From Chloroflexota bacterium (GTDB taxonomy: Bacteria; Chloroflexota; Dehalococcoidia; Bin125): 54,034 bases of DNA. The translations under genes and the position numbers were made by a program. Under the pieces are notes generated by a model. That model saw only the letters and a list, made by a program, of their open reading frames with translations, was not told the origin of the DNA and ran no database searches. The first letter of the stretch is position 1, and every line of letters begins with the position of its first letter. Below are positions 39,650 through 47,918 of this stretch, piece by piece. The stretch covers positions 1-54,034 of the forward strand of contig VXQZ01000009.1 of assembly GCA_009838735.1 (NCBI GenBank), in the 5' to 3' direction.

Positions 39650-41842
39650 ATGCGGCGTGATACCCGGCGCGATACATGGCCCGACCCTGCCTGGTGGATC
39701 TGGCGTCGGCTGACGTCGGTTAAGTGGGCGATCGGACTGATCCTTGCGGCGGCATTGTTCTCGGCCGTAGGCGTCATCATTCCTCAGGTCCCGCCGCAGC
39801 TGGCGGACATACCCGAGCAGGTCGAGATCCACATTGAGGCGCAGCGTCCGACCTGGGGTGGGTTCACCGACGTCCTGGCCGAGTTCCCCTGGTTCTATGA
39901 GACCAACGGCGGCGTCTTCAATCTCTACAAGCAGCCCTATTGGTACGCCGTCGTGGCCCTGGTCGCCCTCGCGATCTCGGTCTGCACCGTTAGCCGTGCG
40001 CCGCCGATCTGGCGCACGGTCCGACGTCCGCCGAAGCGGGTCAACGCCGCCTACTTCGACCGGGCGCGGCATCGCGCCTCGGCCGCGATTGGTCAGGACG
40101 AGCAAGAGGGAGTTGCTCGCGATCAGTTGGTGGCCCGGCTGCGCGCCGCGCGCTATCGCGTCGAAGAGGTGAGTTCCACCGATGGTGAAGTGATGCTCTT
40201 CGCCGATCGCTATGGCTGGGCGCAGCTGGCGACCTTCGTCACGCATCTCGCGCTGCTGCTGTTGCTGGGCGCGACGCTGGTGACCAAGTTCGCCGGCGAG
40301 GAGTACCAATTCTGGGTCGCCGAGGGCGAGTCCCACATTCTCTTCCCTCCCGGCGACGACCGCGCACAGGTGCAGGTGATCGTCGACGACGCGGTGGCTC
40401 GGTTCGCCGATAACGGCCAGGCGCTGGACTTCCGCAGCTTCGTCCGCGTTGCGGAGGGCGGGCGCGAGGTCGGCGGCGGCGAGGTCACGGTCAACGGACC
40501 CGTGCACGCGGCCGGCTACCGCGTCCATCAGGCGGCCTACTGGGAACACGGCGCGGAGCTTCGGGTGTTCGACCACTCATCTGGCCAGTTGCTCTACGCC
40601 GAAACGCACTTCCTCGACCAACAGATCGTCGGACCGCGGGTCCGGGTCGAGCGCAACGGCGCGGTCGTCTCGGAGGAAGTGATCTCGCTGCAACATCAGG
40701 TGGCGGACGAAGCGCCAGGCGAGGACGCCGAGGATGTGCGAGTCTCGGGCTACACGCTGATCCCGCTGGATGCCGCACGTTCCCTGGCCGTGACCATGGT
40801 GCCCGCGCAGGAGAGCTATGAGTTCTGGTATCGGGTCATCCCGACACCGGCGACGGCGTCGGGTTTGACCTTCGCCGAGCTCGGCGTTGGTCAGGATCAG
40901 CCGCTTGGTCCGCGCCTGATCCTGGCCATCGGCAGTGAACTGCTGTTCGAAGGCGTCGTCTCCCTTGAGCAGTCGGAAGGTGACGCGATGCTCTCCGCAC
41001 TGCCGCTCGCGGAGGACGAGTTCCTCCTGGTCGGCCTGCGCGACGCTGAAGCCGGTGAAGGTTTTTTCTACTACTCACAGCAACGAGAGAGCGATCGGGG
41101 TCTGCTCGGAGTCGGCGAAACGGTCGAGTTGAGCAGCGGGGTCAGCCTGACCTATCAGGGCGTCGAGCCCGATCACGGACTCCAGGGACGACTCGACGAG
41201 GATGAAACGCGTCTGGTTGGATCGATTCAGCTCACCTGGTTGGGCGCCGAGTCCGTTTTCTACGAAGTCGCGCCCGACATTCCCGGCGCGGATGGCGATG
41301 TCCTGATTGCGCTCGAGCGCTTCGGCCAGGCCCGCACCGCCGAGCAGTTCGACGCCCTGGGCGGCGAAGGCGTTCGCCTCGCCACCGGATCGAGCAACGA
41401 CTCGTCGGCCGGAGGTCAGGTCGCACGGCCTTCGCGCATGATCCTCGGTCTGGGCGGCGATGCGGGACGGATCGAACTGGACGAAGGGCAGGAGATCGTG
41501 CACGCCGGTCTGCGCTACCAGTTCGCCGGGCCGCGTGAATTCACCGGTCTGAACGTCCGCCGGGATCCGGGCGGCGTCGCCTTCTGGGTCGGGGTTGGAC
41601 TGGGACTCGTGGGCATGACGACCACGTTCTTCATGCCGCGCCGACGGGTCTGGGCCAGGGTGACGGCGGGTCGTGTGCAACTCGCCGGTCAGGCCGGGCA
41701 CGGGATCGATCTGACATCGGAGCTCGAGCGCCTGGTCACGGGCGAAGAGCCGCCGAAGCGCAAACTGCGTCTCGCTCCACGTCGCGGACTGTTCGGCGGC
41801 GACTACGCTCAACCTGAGGATGGGAGGCGGGATGATGCCTGA
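39650..41842 (+). CDS. resB: ResB-like cytochrome c biogenesis protein
   Basis: A 730-residue membrane protein of the ResB/CcsB family (system II heme attachment to cytochrome c). Segments near residues 25-45 (KWAIGLILAAALFSAVGVII), 100-120 (WYAVVALVALAISVCTVS), about 190-210 (FVTHLALLLLLGATLVTKFA) and near the C-terminus (GVAFWVGVGLGLVGMTTTFF) anchor it, and a large extracytoplasmic region lies between. The last ~70 residues are charged. The window holds no matching ccsA/ResC. It overlaps the lgt start by a few bases. At 730 residues it is longer than the typical ~550. Confidence 0.83.
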   Translation: MRRDTRRDTWPDPAWWIWRRLTSVKWAIGLILAAALFSAVGVIIPQVPPQLADIPEQVEIHIEAQRPTWGGFTDVLAEFPWFYETNGGVFNLYKQPYWYAVVALVALAISVCTVSRAPPIWRTVRRPPKRVNAAYFDRARHRASAAIGQDEQEGVARDQLVARLRAARYRVEEVSSTDGEVMLFADRYGWAQLATFVTHLALLLLLGATLVTKFAGEEYQFWVAEGESHILFPPGDDRAQVQVIVDDAVARFADNGQALDFRSFVRVAEGGREVGGGEVTVNGPVHAAGYRVHQAAYWEHGAELRVFDHSSGQLLYAETHFLDQQIVGPRVRVERNGAVVSEEVISLQHQVADEAPGEDAEDVRVSGYTLIPLDAARSLAVTMVPAQESYEFWYRVIPTPATASGLTFAELGVGQDQPLGPRLILAIGSELLFEGVVSLEQSEGDAMLSALPLAEDEFLLVGLRDAEAGEGFFYYSQQRESDRGLLGVGETVELSSGVSLTYQGVEPDHGLQGRLDEDETRLVGSIQLTWLGAESVFYEVAPDIPGADGDVLIALERFGQARTAEQFDALGGEGVRLATGSSNDSSAGGQVARPSRMILGLGGDAGRIELDEGQEIVHAGLRYQFAGPREFTGLNVRRDPGGVAFWVGVGLGLVGMTTTFFMPRRRVWARVTAGRVQLAGQAGHGIDLTSELERLVTGEEPPKRKLRLAPRRGLFGGDYAQPEDGRRDDA

Positions 41843-42761
41843 GTTGGTTGGGATCATCAACATCAACATCAATCCGGTGTTGGTCGACACGGGCGGATTC
41901 GAGCTGACCTGGCACGGACTCTTCACGGCGGTCGGAATCGCGCTGGGCGTCTGGCTGGCGGTGCGACTGGCTCGCCGGGCGCGGATCTCCGAGGACGACG
42001 CGATGTCCATCGCGGTCGTCTCGGTTGTGTCCGGCATCATCGGCGCCCGGTTGCTCTGGGTCTTCGAGCACACGGACCAGATCGGCTCGGTCGGCGACAT
42101 TTTCGCCCTGACCGACGGCGGCATCTCGATCTACGGCGCGATGATCGGCGGCGTCCTGGGCGGGTTCACCTACGTCACCTTCTTCAAGCCCAACTTTCCC
42201 AAGTGGGTCGCATTGGACGTCGCCGCCCCGGGCATGATCCTCGGCCAGGCAGTCGGACGCTTCGGCGACTTTGTCAATGGCGAGCACTTCGCCAACGCCT
42301 CCGAGCTGCCCTGGGCCTTCCGCTACACACATCCGTTGACCGACGGTCCATGGTCGGCGCCGGGCGTCGACGATTGGTATCGCGGCTCACGAGGCTTCGA
42401 GGGCGAGGCGCCCGTCGCCGTCCATCCGGTCGCCGGCGGCTACGAGCCAATCCTCGACCTCATGATCCTCGCCGGACTGTTCCTGTTCCGTCGGATGGGC
42501 GTCGGCGCAGGATGGGGGTTCACCTTCTATGTCTTCGCCTACGCGGTGGTGCGCGGCGCGCTCTCCCTCTTGCGCACCGACGAGGCGGCCGTCGCCGGCG
42601 CGCTGTCCGTTCCCCAACTGCTCGCGATCCTTACAGCCGTTGCCGCGGTCTGGATGGCGTTGCACCTGCGCCGACATCGCCAGCCGCCGGTTCAGACTGG
42701 TCTGACCGTCGAGCGGCACACGCATCGCGGCAGCCGCCGTGGAGGGCTCGGTCGTGGCTAA
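41835..42761 (+). CDS. lgt: Prolipoprotein diacylglyceryl transferase
   Basis: A 308-residue polytopic enzyme that attaches diacylglyceryl to the Cys of prolipoproteins. The diagnostic motif GQAVGRFGDFVNGEHF (G-R-x-x-N-x-E) is present, as is an early WHGLFTAVGIALGVWLAV helix. ATGs at 41832 and 41835 are both possible; GGGAGG spacing favours 41835. About seven membrane segments fit Lgt. It works before lspA (31114) in the lipoprotein pathway. The C-terminal tail is basic. Confidence 0.94.
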   Translation: MPELVGIINININPVLVDTGGFELTWHGLFTAVGIALGVWLAVRLARRARISEDDAMSIAVVSVVSGIIGARLLWVFEHTDQIGSVGDIFALTDGGISIYGAMIGGVLGGFTYVTFFKPNFPKWVALDVAAPGMILGQAVGRFGDFVNGEHFANASELPWAFRYTHPLTDGPWSAPGVDDWYRGSRGFEGEAPVAVHPVAGGYEPILDLMILAGLFLFRRMGVGAGWGFTFYVFAYAVVRGALSLLRTDEAAVAGALSVPQLLAILTAVAAVWMALHLRRHRQPPVQTGLTVERHTHRGSRRGGLGRG

Positions 42762-43002
42762 GACGCTCGAACTGGTCCTCTGGGTCAAATCCGACTGCGG
42801 CGCCTGCGATCGAGCGCAGGAGTTGATGGCCTCGCTGGCGGCGGCGATGCAGTTCGACTGGTCGACCGATGAAGGTGGATACGAAGATTCAGTACCGGTC
42901 GTCGCGACAAGGGACGGTCAGGTGCTGGCCGAGGCGCCAATCGTCGCCAGTGACCTCGTCGATGCGATCCTCGCCGCTAGCGCTCCAGACTCTCCAGATT
43001 AA
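42754..43002 (+). CDS. Glutaredoxin-like thiol-disulfide protein
   Basis: An 82-residue thioredoxin-fold protein with WVKSDCGACDRAQEL carrying a CxxC (CGAC). GTG is the likely start (GAGGG ahead). A cis-Pro-containing VPVVATRDGQVL strand follows, as in glutaredoxins and DUF836 proteins. It overlaps the lgt end by 8 bases, and its 3' end overlaps the cysH 3' end by 26 bases convergently. A redox partner for ResB or for the sulfur enzymes is possible; no specific substrate can be named. Confidence 0.85.
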   Translation: MAKTLELVLWVKSDCGACDRAQELMASLAAAMQFDWSTDEGGYEDSVPVVATRDGQVLAEAPIVASDLVDAILAASAPDSPD

Positions 43003-43741
43003 TCGAGTGCAGGCCGCACTCTTTCTGTGTCGTCTCTTCCCACCACCAGCGACCGGCGCGTTCGTGCTCACCGGGATGCGTCGCCCGGGTGCAGGGCGCG
43101 CAACCGATCGATTTGAATCCCTGGTCGTGCAGCGGGTTGTAGGGCACGCCATAGGCCATGATCTGCTGCCAGACCTGGGCCGAGCTCCAGTTTGCCAGCG
43201 GATTGAATTTGACCAGCGGATCGTCTGCTCGGCCGAAACCCGGGTCGAGCTGGACGACCGGGATGTCGGCTCGCGTTCCTGGTGACTGGTCCTTGCGCTG
43301 ACCCGTGACATATGCCTCAACGTCAGCCAGCGCCCGGCCCAGCGGCTCGACCTTGCGGATCCCGCAGCATTCCTGGTGACCGTCGGTGCGAAAGCTGAAT
43401 AGCCCTTTCTCCCGGACCAGCGCCTCGACCGCGTCGGCCTGTGGATGGTAGGCCTCGATCGGAACGTCGTAGTGGTCGCTCACGCGTTGGATGAACTCGA
43501 GCGTCTCAGGATGCAGCCGCCCCGTGTCCAACGTGAAGACGCGGAACTGTTTGCCCGATTTCTCGGCCTCGCGAGCGGCAAAGTCGACCAGCACAACATC
43601 CTCTGCCCCGCTGAAGGAAATGGTCAGCCCGTCGAAGTGCGTCAGCGCCTCGGCAATGATGGCCGCAGGATGCGCGGAAGCCAGCCGCGCGGCCGTCGCG
43701 TCGATCTGTGTCGCGTCGAATGCACTGCTGATGGTCGTCAT
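42977..43741 (-). CDS. cysH: APS/PAPS reductase
   Basis: A 254-residue reductase that makes sulfite from APS or PAPS in assimilatory sulfate reduction. PP-loop-type SFSGAEDVVLVDFA and an RTDGHQECCGIRKVEPLGRA motif are followed by GCAPCTRATHPGEHERAGRW. The CC...CxxC pair is the four-cysteine iron-sulfur motif of APS reductases, so APS is the more likely substrate. C-terminal KECGLH is the catalytic Cys. It is divergent from the Rrf2 regulator and the cysteine synthase gene. Confidence 0.93.
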   Translation of the reverse strand: MTTISSAFDATQIDATAARLASAHPAAIIAEALTHFDGLTISFSGAEDVVLVDFAAREAEKSGKQFRVFTLDTGRLHPETLEFIQRVSDHYDVPIEAYHPQADAVEALVREKGLFSFRTDGHQECCGIRKVEPLGRALADVEAYVTGQRKDQSPGTRADIPVVQLDPGFGRADDPLVKFNPLANWSSAQVWQQIMAYGVPYNPLHDQGFKSIGCAPCTRATHPGEHERAGRWWWEETTQKECGLHSINLESLER

Positions 43742-43860
43742 GGGCAGGCTCCAGGCGGAGGATCGGCCCCGGTGGCCGTCCGGGCGAAGGGAAATGTTAC
43801 TATTTCAGTCAAGATTATCCGCATCGCCCCAGATGCGGTGTGTCTGGAGACGCGCCCGCG
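43742..43860 (+). promoter_or_regulatory. Divergent control region of cysH and the Rrf2 operon
   Basis: 119 bases between two divergent starts. The stretch 43796-43822 is rich in A/T (ATGTTACTATTTCAGTCAAG, then ATTA) and is the natural site for both promoters and for the Rrf2-family operator. No exact palindrome is seen. Confidence 0.4.
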
Positions 43861-44322
43861 ATGATGAAGCTGTCGTCCACGAGCGATTATGGCATTCGCG
43901 CCCTGGTCGATCTCGCGCAGCACGACGATGGCGCGCCGATTCCGTCGGCCGAAATCGCCGAGCGGCAAGGCATCCCCGGTTCGCTGGCCGGCCAGGTGCT
44001 GGGACGTCTGCGCGCCGCCGGCTTCATCTCTTCCGCTCGCGGCGCGCAGGGCGGACACCAGCTCGCCCTCCCACCCGAGGACATCCGGCTGGATCGCGTG
44101 GTCGAGGCGCTTGAGGGCCCATTGACGTTGGCCGACTGCCTCGAGCGCGGCGCGCAGAACGGGCGAGCCTCCGAGCGCTGTACCGGGGCGGCCGCGCAAG
44201 TCCGCCTCTGGGACGATGTGCGCGCCGCCATCCTGACCACACTGGCCGACCGCTCAATCGCCGACCTGGCCGCGGAATCGGCATTGCTGGGATCACCGAC
44301 CGGTGGTCGATACCAGATCTAG
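43861..44322 (+). CDS. Rrf2-family transcriptional regulator
   Basis: A 153-residue winged-helix regulator. The N-terminus MMKLSSTSDYGIRALVDLAQ and the DNA-recognition GIPGSLAGQVLGRLRAAGFI plus wing SSARGAQGGHQLALPPED define the Rrf2 family. Cys residues at LADCLERGAQNGRASERC are fewer than the IscR triad, so it may be a CymR-like thiol or cysteine sensor. It lies 27 bases upstream of cysK and divergent from cysH, which suggests control of sulfur assimilation genes; the effector is unknown. Confidence 0.9.
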   Translation: MMKLSSTSDYGIRALVDLAQHDDGAPIPSAEIAERQGIPGSLAGQVLGRLRAAGFISSARGAQGGHQLALPPEDIRLDRVVEALEGPLTLADCLERGAQNGRASERCTGAAAQVRLWDDVRAAILTTLADRSIADLAAESALLGSPTGGRYQI

Positions 44323-44349
44323 AACAACCCCGACGAGACGAACCCCACC

Positions 44350-45303
44350 TTGAGCCTGACTCGACCGCCCCTGGCAAATTCTGTGCTTGATCTGATCGGC
44401 GCGACGCCGATGGTCACGCTCAAGCGCGTCGTGTCCGACACCGGCGCCGAGGTGGTCGCCAAGCTGGAATCACTCAATCCGGGCGGCTCGGTCAAGGACC
44501 GGATCGCCAAGTCGATGATCGAAGACGCGGAATGCAGCGGTGCCTTGCAGGCAGGCGACATCATTGTCGAGCCCACGTCCGGTAACACCGGCGTCGGACT
44601 TGCCCTGGTGGCGGCGGTCAAGGGCTACCGGCTGATCCTGACCATGCCTGAGGACATGTCGCACGAGCGTCGTCGGTTGCTGGAGCGCTTCGGTGCGGAA
44701 GTCGTCCTGACGCCCGCGATCGAGGGCATGACCGGCGCCGTCTTCGCGGCTGAAGAACTCGCTTCCGAGGACGGCTACTTCATGCCGCAGCAGTTTCAGA
44801 ATCTCTCCAATCCCGAAATCCACCGCCGAACTACCGCACTGGAGATATGGTCGGCGCTGGAACATCGGGAGATGCCCGACGGCGAGCGACTCCACGCATT
44901 CGTCACGGGCGTGGGCACCGGCGGTACCATCACGGGCGTCGGAGAAGTGCTGCGCGAACGCCGGCCCGGGCTATCCGTGACGGCGGTCGAGCCTGAGCGC
45001 TCCCCGGTCCTGCAGGGCGGACGCTTCTCCGTCCATGCCATTCAGGGCATCGGCGCATCATTCGTGCCCGGTGTCCTCAACCGCGAGGTCTACGACGAGG
45101 TGATTGGCGTATCCGATCGCGACGCCGAGCAGATGATGCTCCGGCTCACGCGTGAAGAGGGAATCTTGTGTGGAATTTCATCGGGCGCGAACGTATACGC
45201 GGCGAACGTCGTCGCCGAGCGTCTCGGACCCGGTTGTCGTGTCGTCACCACGATCTGCGACACAGGTGAGCGGTACCTGTCGATGCCGCTCTCCGAGAGC
45301 TAG
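44350..45303 (+). CDS. cysK: Cysteine synthase A (O-acetylserine-type)
   Basis: A 317-residue PLP enzyme. NPGGSVKDRIAKSMI carries the PLP Lys, PTSGNTGVGLALVAAVKGYR binds the substrate carboxylate, and GVGTGGTITGVGEVLRER is the phosphate loop. It forms cysteine from an activated serine and sulfide. It starts at TTG with a weak ribosome site and follows the Rrf2 gene. A second enzyme, CysM-type, lies 1.6 kb downstream, so this one probably uses O-acetylserine and sulfide. Substrate assignment is inference. Confidence 0.92.
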   Translation: MSLTRPPLANSVLDLIGATPMVTLKRVVSDTGAEVVAKLESLNPGGSVKDRIAKSMIEDAECSGALQAGDIIVEPTSGNTGVGLALVAAVKGYRLILTMPEDMSHERRRLLERFGAEVVLTPAIEGMTGAVFAAEELASEDGYFMPQQFQNLSNPEIHRRTTALEIWSALEHREMPDGERLHAFVTGVGTGGTITGVGEVLRERRPGLSVTAVEPERSPVLQGGRFSVHAIQGIGASFVPGVLNREVYDEVIGVSDRDAEQMMLRLTREEGILCGISSGANVYAANVVAERLGPGCRVVTTICDTGERYLSMPLSES

Positions 45304-45341
45304 GTACAGCGAGCGAGCTGAGAGGCTGAGAGGACAAGTCA

Positions 45342-46430
45342 ATGAGCGTGAAGGTCTACATTCCAACGCCGTTCCGCAAGATCACGGGCAATCGCACCTT
45401 CGTCGACGCCGACGGAATCGACGTCAACGGCGTGCTGCGCGATCTCGATCAGCGCTTCCCCGGCTTCGGTGAGATGGTCTTTGACGGCGAGCAGGAGCTG
45501 CTCGAACACGTCAACGTCTACGTCAACAATCACGAAATTGCCTCGCTCGAAGGCCCCGAGACCCCGGTCTCGGACGGCGACGAGCTGGCCGTCATTCCGG
45601 CGATCGCCGGCGGCGCCGGTGCGGCAATGACGCCGGAGATGGTCGAGCGCTACTCACGGCACCTGATCATGGACCAGGTCGGTCCGCTCGGCCAGCGCAA
45701 GCTGATCGACGGCAAGGTCCTCGCCGTCGGCGCCGGCGGACTCGGATCGCCGGTCCTCGTCTACCTCGCGGCAGCCGGGATCGGCACGATCGGCGTCGCC
45801 GACTTCGATGTCGTCGACCGCTCCAACCTGCAACGGCAGATCATTCACGGCACCTCGGACATCGGACGACTGAAGGTCGACTCGGCCAAGGACCGGATTC
45901 TGGAGATGAATCCGAACATCAACGTGATCACCCACACCTCGCCGCTGACCTCCGACAACGCCATGGAGATCATCCCCGAGTACGATGTGATCATCAACGG
46001 AGCCGACAACTTCGCCACCCGCTATCTGATCAACGACGCCGCCTTCCTCGCCGAGAAAGTCCTCGTCGACGGCTCGATCTTCCTCTTCGAAGGTCAGGTC
46101 ACGACCTTCTTCCCTGGCGAGGGTTGTTACCGCTGCCTCTATCCCTCGCCGCCGCCGCCGGGCATGGTTCCGTCTTGCTCCGAGGCTGGCGTGCTCGGCG
46201 TACTGCCCGGCACCGTCGGCGCAATCCAGGCGACTGAAGCGATTAAGGTCCTGCTCGAGCAGGGCGAGCCACTCAAGAACCGCCTCCTGTTGTACGACGC
46301 CCTGGCCATGGACTTCCGCACCGTCAAGATTCGCCGCGATCCCCAGTGTCCACTCTGTGGCGACGCCCCAACGGTGACCAAGCTGATCGACTACGAGGAG
46401 TTCTGCGGCTCACCCTTCCACGAGAACTAG
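45342..46430 (+). CDS. MoaD/ThiS-like domain fused to a ThiF/MoeB-like E1 enzyme
   Basis: A 362-residue protein. Residues 1-91 are a ubiquitin-like sulfur-carrier domain (HVNVYVNNHEIASLEG, ending AVIPAIAGG with Gly90-Gly91). Residues ~100-362 are an adenylating E1 domain with VGAGGLGSPVLVYLAAAGIG, then FDVVDRSNLQRQ and NGADNFATRYLINDA. PSCSEAGVLG may hold the thioester Cys, and CYRC...CPLC is the zinc site. The diglycine is internal, so the carrier part must be cleaved, or act while fused, before its C-terminus can be adenylated. The E1 probably also activates the separate carrier at 46583. Confidence 0.9.
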   Translation: MSVKVYIPTPFRKITGNRTFVDADGIDVNGVLRDLDQRFPGFGEMVFDGEQELLEHVNVYVNNHEIASLEGPETPVSDGDELAVIPAIAGGAGAAMTPEMVERYSRHLIMDQVGPLGQRKLIDGKVLAVGAGGLGSPVLVYLAAAGIGTIGVADFDVVDRSNLQRQIIHGTSDIGRLKVDSAKDRILEMNPNINVITHTSPLTSDNAMEIIPEYDVIINGADNFATRYLINDAAFLAEKVLVDGSIFLFEGQVTTFFPGEGCYRCLYPSPPPPGMVPSCSEAGVLGVLPGTVGAIQATEAIKVLLEQGEPLKNRLLLYDALAMDFRTVKIRRDPQCPLCGDAPTVTKLIDYEEFCGSPFHEN

Positions 46431-46447
46431 CTGTCTTTCACCGCGAA

Positions 46448-46551
46448 GGGGGAGATGGCCGATAACCACCACTCTCCCCCCTCTGGGGGGAGATGGCTGA
46501 TAACCACCACTCTCCCCCCTCTGGGGGGAGATGCCGAAGGCAGAGGGGGGC
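46448..46551 (+). repeat. Tandem 38-base repeat of REP type
   Basis: Two full copies and one partial copy of a 38-base unit (GGGGGAGATGGC, then GATAACCACCACTCTCCCCC); the A after the G-run recurs at 46453, 46491 and 46529. The last, partial copy ends in the hairpin pair CTCCCCCC-TCT-GGGGGGAG and TGCC-GAA-GGCA followed by AGGGGGG. It fills the gap before the CysO-like gene. Confidence 0.75.
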
Positions 46552-46582
46552 TCCGCGAGCCCAGTGCGAGAGGAATCGACAT

Positions 46583-46861
46583 ATGGCTGTTGAAGTTCGG
46601 GTCCCGTCGATGCTGCAGAAGTTCACCGACGGCGAGAAGAAGGTGCAACTGGAATCCGCGAACATCAGCGAACTGCTGACAACGCTGGAGACCTCGTATC
46701 CCGGGATCGGCGATCAGCTGATGGAAGACGGCGAGCTCCGCCGCTTCGTCAACATCTACCTGAACGATGAGGACATCCGCTTCCTCGACGGCATGGACAC
46801 CTCGCTCTCCGACGGCGACGTGCTCGCCATTCTTCCTGCACTCGCTGGAGGCGATGGGTAA
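46583..46861 (+). CDS. cysO: CysO-like ubiquitin-fold sulfur carrier protein
   Basis: A 92-residue beta-grasp protein of the MoaD/ThiS/CysO family. VEVRVPSMLQKFTDGEKKVQ, then NIYLNDEDIRFLDGMDTSLS are family-like. In Mycobacterium tuberculosis CysO a terminal thiocarboxylate donates sulfur to CysM. Here the protein ends LPALAGGDG, so Gly89-Gly90 is followed by Asp-Gly and would need trimming before activation. The stop overlaps the CysM ATG by one base (TAATG). GAGAGGA precedes the ATG. The CysM, E1 and JAMM neighbours support the assignment. Confidence 0.87.
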   Translation: MAVEVRVPSMLQKFTDGEKKVQLESANISELLTTLETSYPGIGDQLMEDGELRRFVNIYLNDEDIRFLDGMDTSLSDGDVLAILPALAGGDG

Positions 46862-47820
46862 TGGTTACGGCCGCCCCGGCTCGCTTCCAGTCGCTGCTCG
46901 ACACGATCGGCGACACGCCGCTCGTCCGACTGCAGCGCATGTCGCCCAATCCCGATGTCGCGATCTGGGTCAAGCTGGAGGGGCAGAATCCGACTGGTTC
47001 GGTCAAGGACCGCATCGCCCGGGCGATGATCAACGCGGCCCACGCCGACGGCTCACTCCAACCCGGCCAGACCATCCTCGAACCGACCTCCGGCAACACC
47101 GGACTCTCGATCGCGCTGATGGGCCGATTAACCGGTCATCAGGTCCGGTGTGTGATGCCCGAGTCGGTCTCGGTCGAACGCCGCGATCTGCTCTCGTTCT
47201 TCGGCGCCGAGGTCGTGCTCTCACCGGGCGAGACCGGCTCCAACGGCGCGGTGCGGATGGCCAAGGAGATGTACGAGGCCGACCCCTCCGTCTTCATGCC
47301 GATGCAATACGAGAACGCCGCCAATCCCGGCGCGCATTACGAGACCACCGGCCCGGAAATCTACCGCGACTGCCCCGAGATCACGCATTTTGTCGCCGGC
47401 CTCGGCACTGGCGGCACCCTAACCGGCGTCGGACGCTACCTCAAGGAGCAAAACCCCGAGATCAAGATCGTCGCCGCCGCGCCGCACCCCGGCGACCTCG
47501 TCCAGGGGCTGCGCTCGCTCGACGAGGGCTACATCCCCCCGGTCCTCGACGAATCAGTCCTCGACGCCCGGATCATGGTCGACTCCCGCACCTCATTCGC
47601 CGTCGTCAAGCGCCTGCTGGAAGAGGAAGGCATCTTCGCCGGCATCTCCTGCGGCGCCGCCATCCGGGCCGCCCAGCGGGCCGCCGAACGCCTCGACACC
47701 GGCAACATCGTCGTCCTCCTCGCTGACGGCGGCTGGAAGTACCTCTCCACCGGCCTCTGGAATCGAGACTACGAAGACATCGCCGGCGACGAAGAGATCG
47801 AAGGCAAAATCTGGTGGTAA
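46861..47820 (+). CDS. cysM: CysM-type cysteine synthase (CysO-dependent)
   Basis: A 319-residue PLP enzyme. NPTGSVKDRIARAMI carries the PLP Lys, and PTSGNTGLSIALMGRLTGHQ and GLGTGGTLTGVGRYLKEQNP follow. The C-terminal DGGWKYLSTGLWNRDYEDIA and the last residues resemble M. tuberculosis CysM (ADAGWKYLSTG), which uses O-phosphoserine and the CysO thiocarboxylate. It overlaps the CysO-like gene by one base, so they are probably made together. The O-phosphoserine preference is inferred from similarity and context. Confidence 0.9.
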   Translation: MVTAAPARFQSLLDTIGDTPLVRLQRMSPNPDVAIWVKLEGQNPTGSVKDRIARAMINAAHADGSLQPGQTILEPTSGNTGLSIALMGRLTGHQVRCVMPESVSVERRDLLSFFGAEVVLSPGETGSNGAVRMAKEMYEADPSVFMPMQYENAANPGAHYETTGPEIYRDCPEITHFVAGLGTGGTLTGVGRYLKEQNPEIKIVAAAPHPGDLVQGLRSLDEGYIPPVLDESVLDARIMVDSRTSFAVVKRLLEEEGIFAGISCGAAIRAAQRAAERLDTGNIVVLLADGGWKYLSTGLWNRDYEDIAGDEEIEGKIWW

Positions 47821-47823
47821 ACA

Positions 47824-47875
47824 CCCCCTGAGAGCTCCCCCTCTGGGGGAGCTGCCGCGAAGCGGCTGAGGGGGC
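47824..47875 (+). repeat. Y-shaped REP element
   Basis: CCCCCT (47824-47829) pairs with AGGGGG (47869-47874) and encloses two perfect hairpins, AGCTCCCCC-TCT-GGGGGAGCT (47833-47853) and GCCGC-GAA-GCGGC (47854-47866). It starts three bases after the cysM stop. The same two-hairpin order occurs at 46513-46551 and 48772-48812. Confidence 0.75.
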
Positions 47876-47918
47876 CACCGGGCAAACTCCAGTCAACGTC
47901 CACAGAAAGGACACCAAC

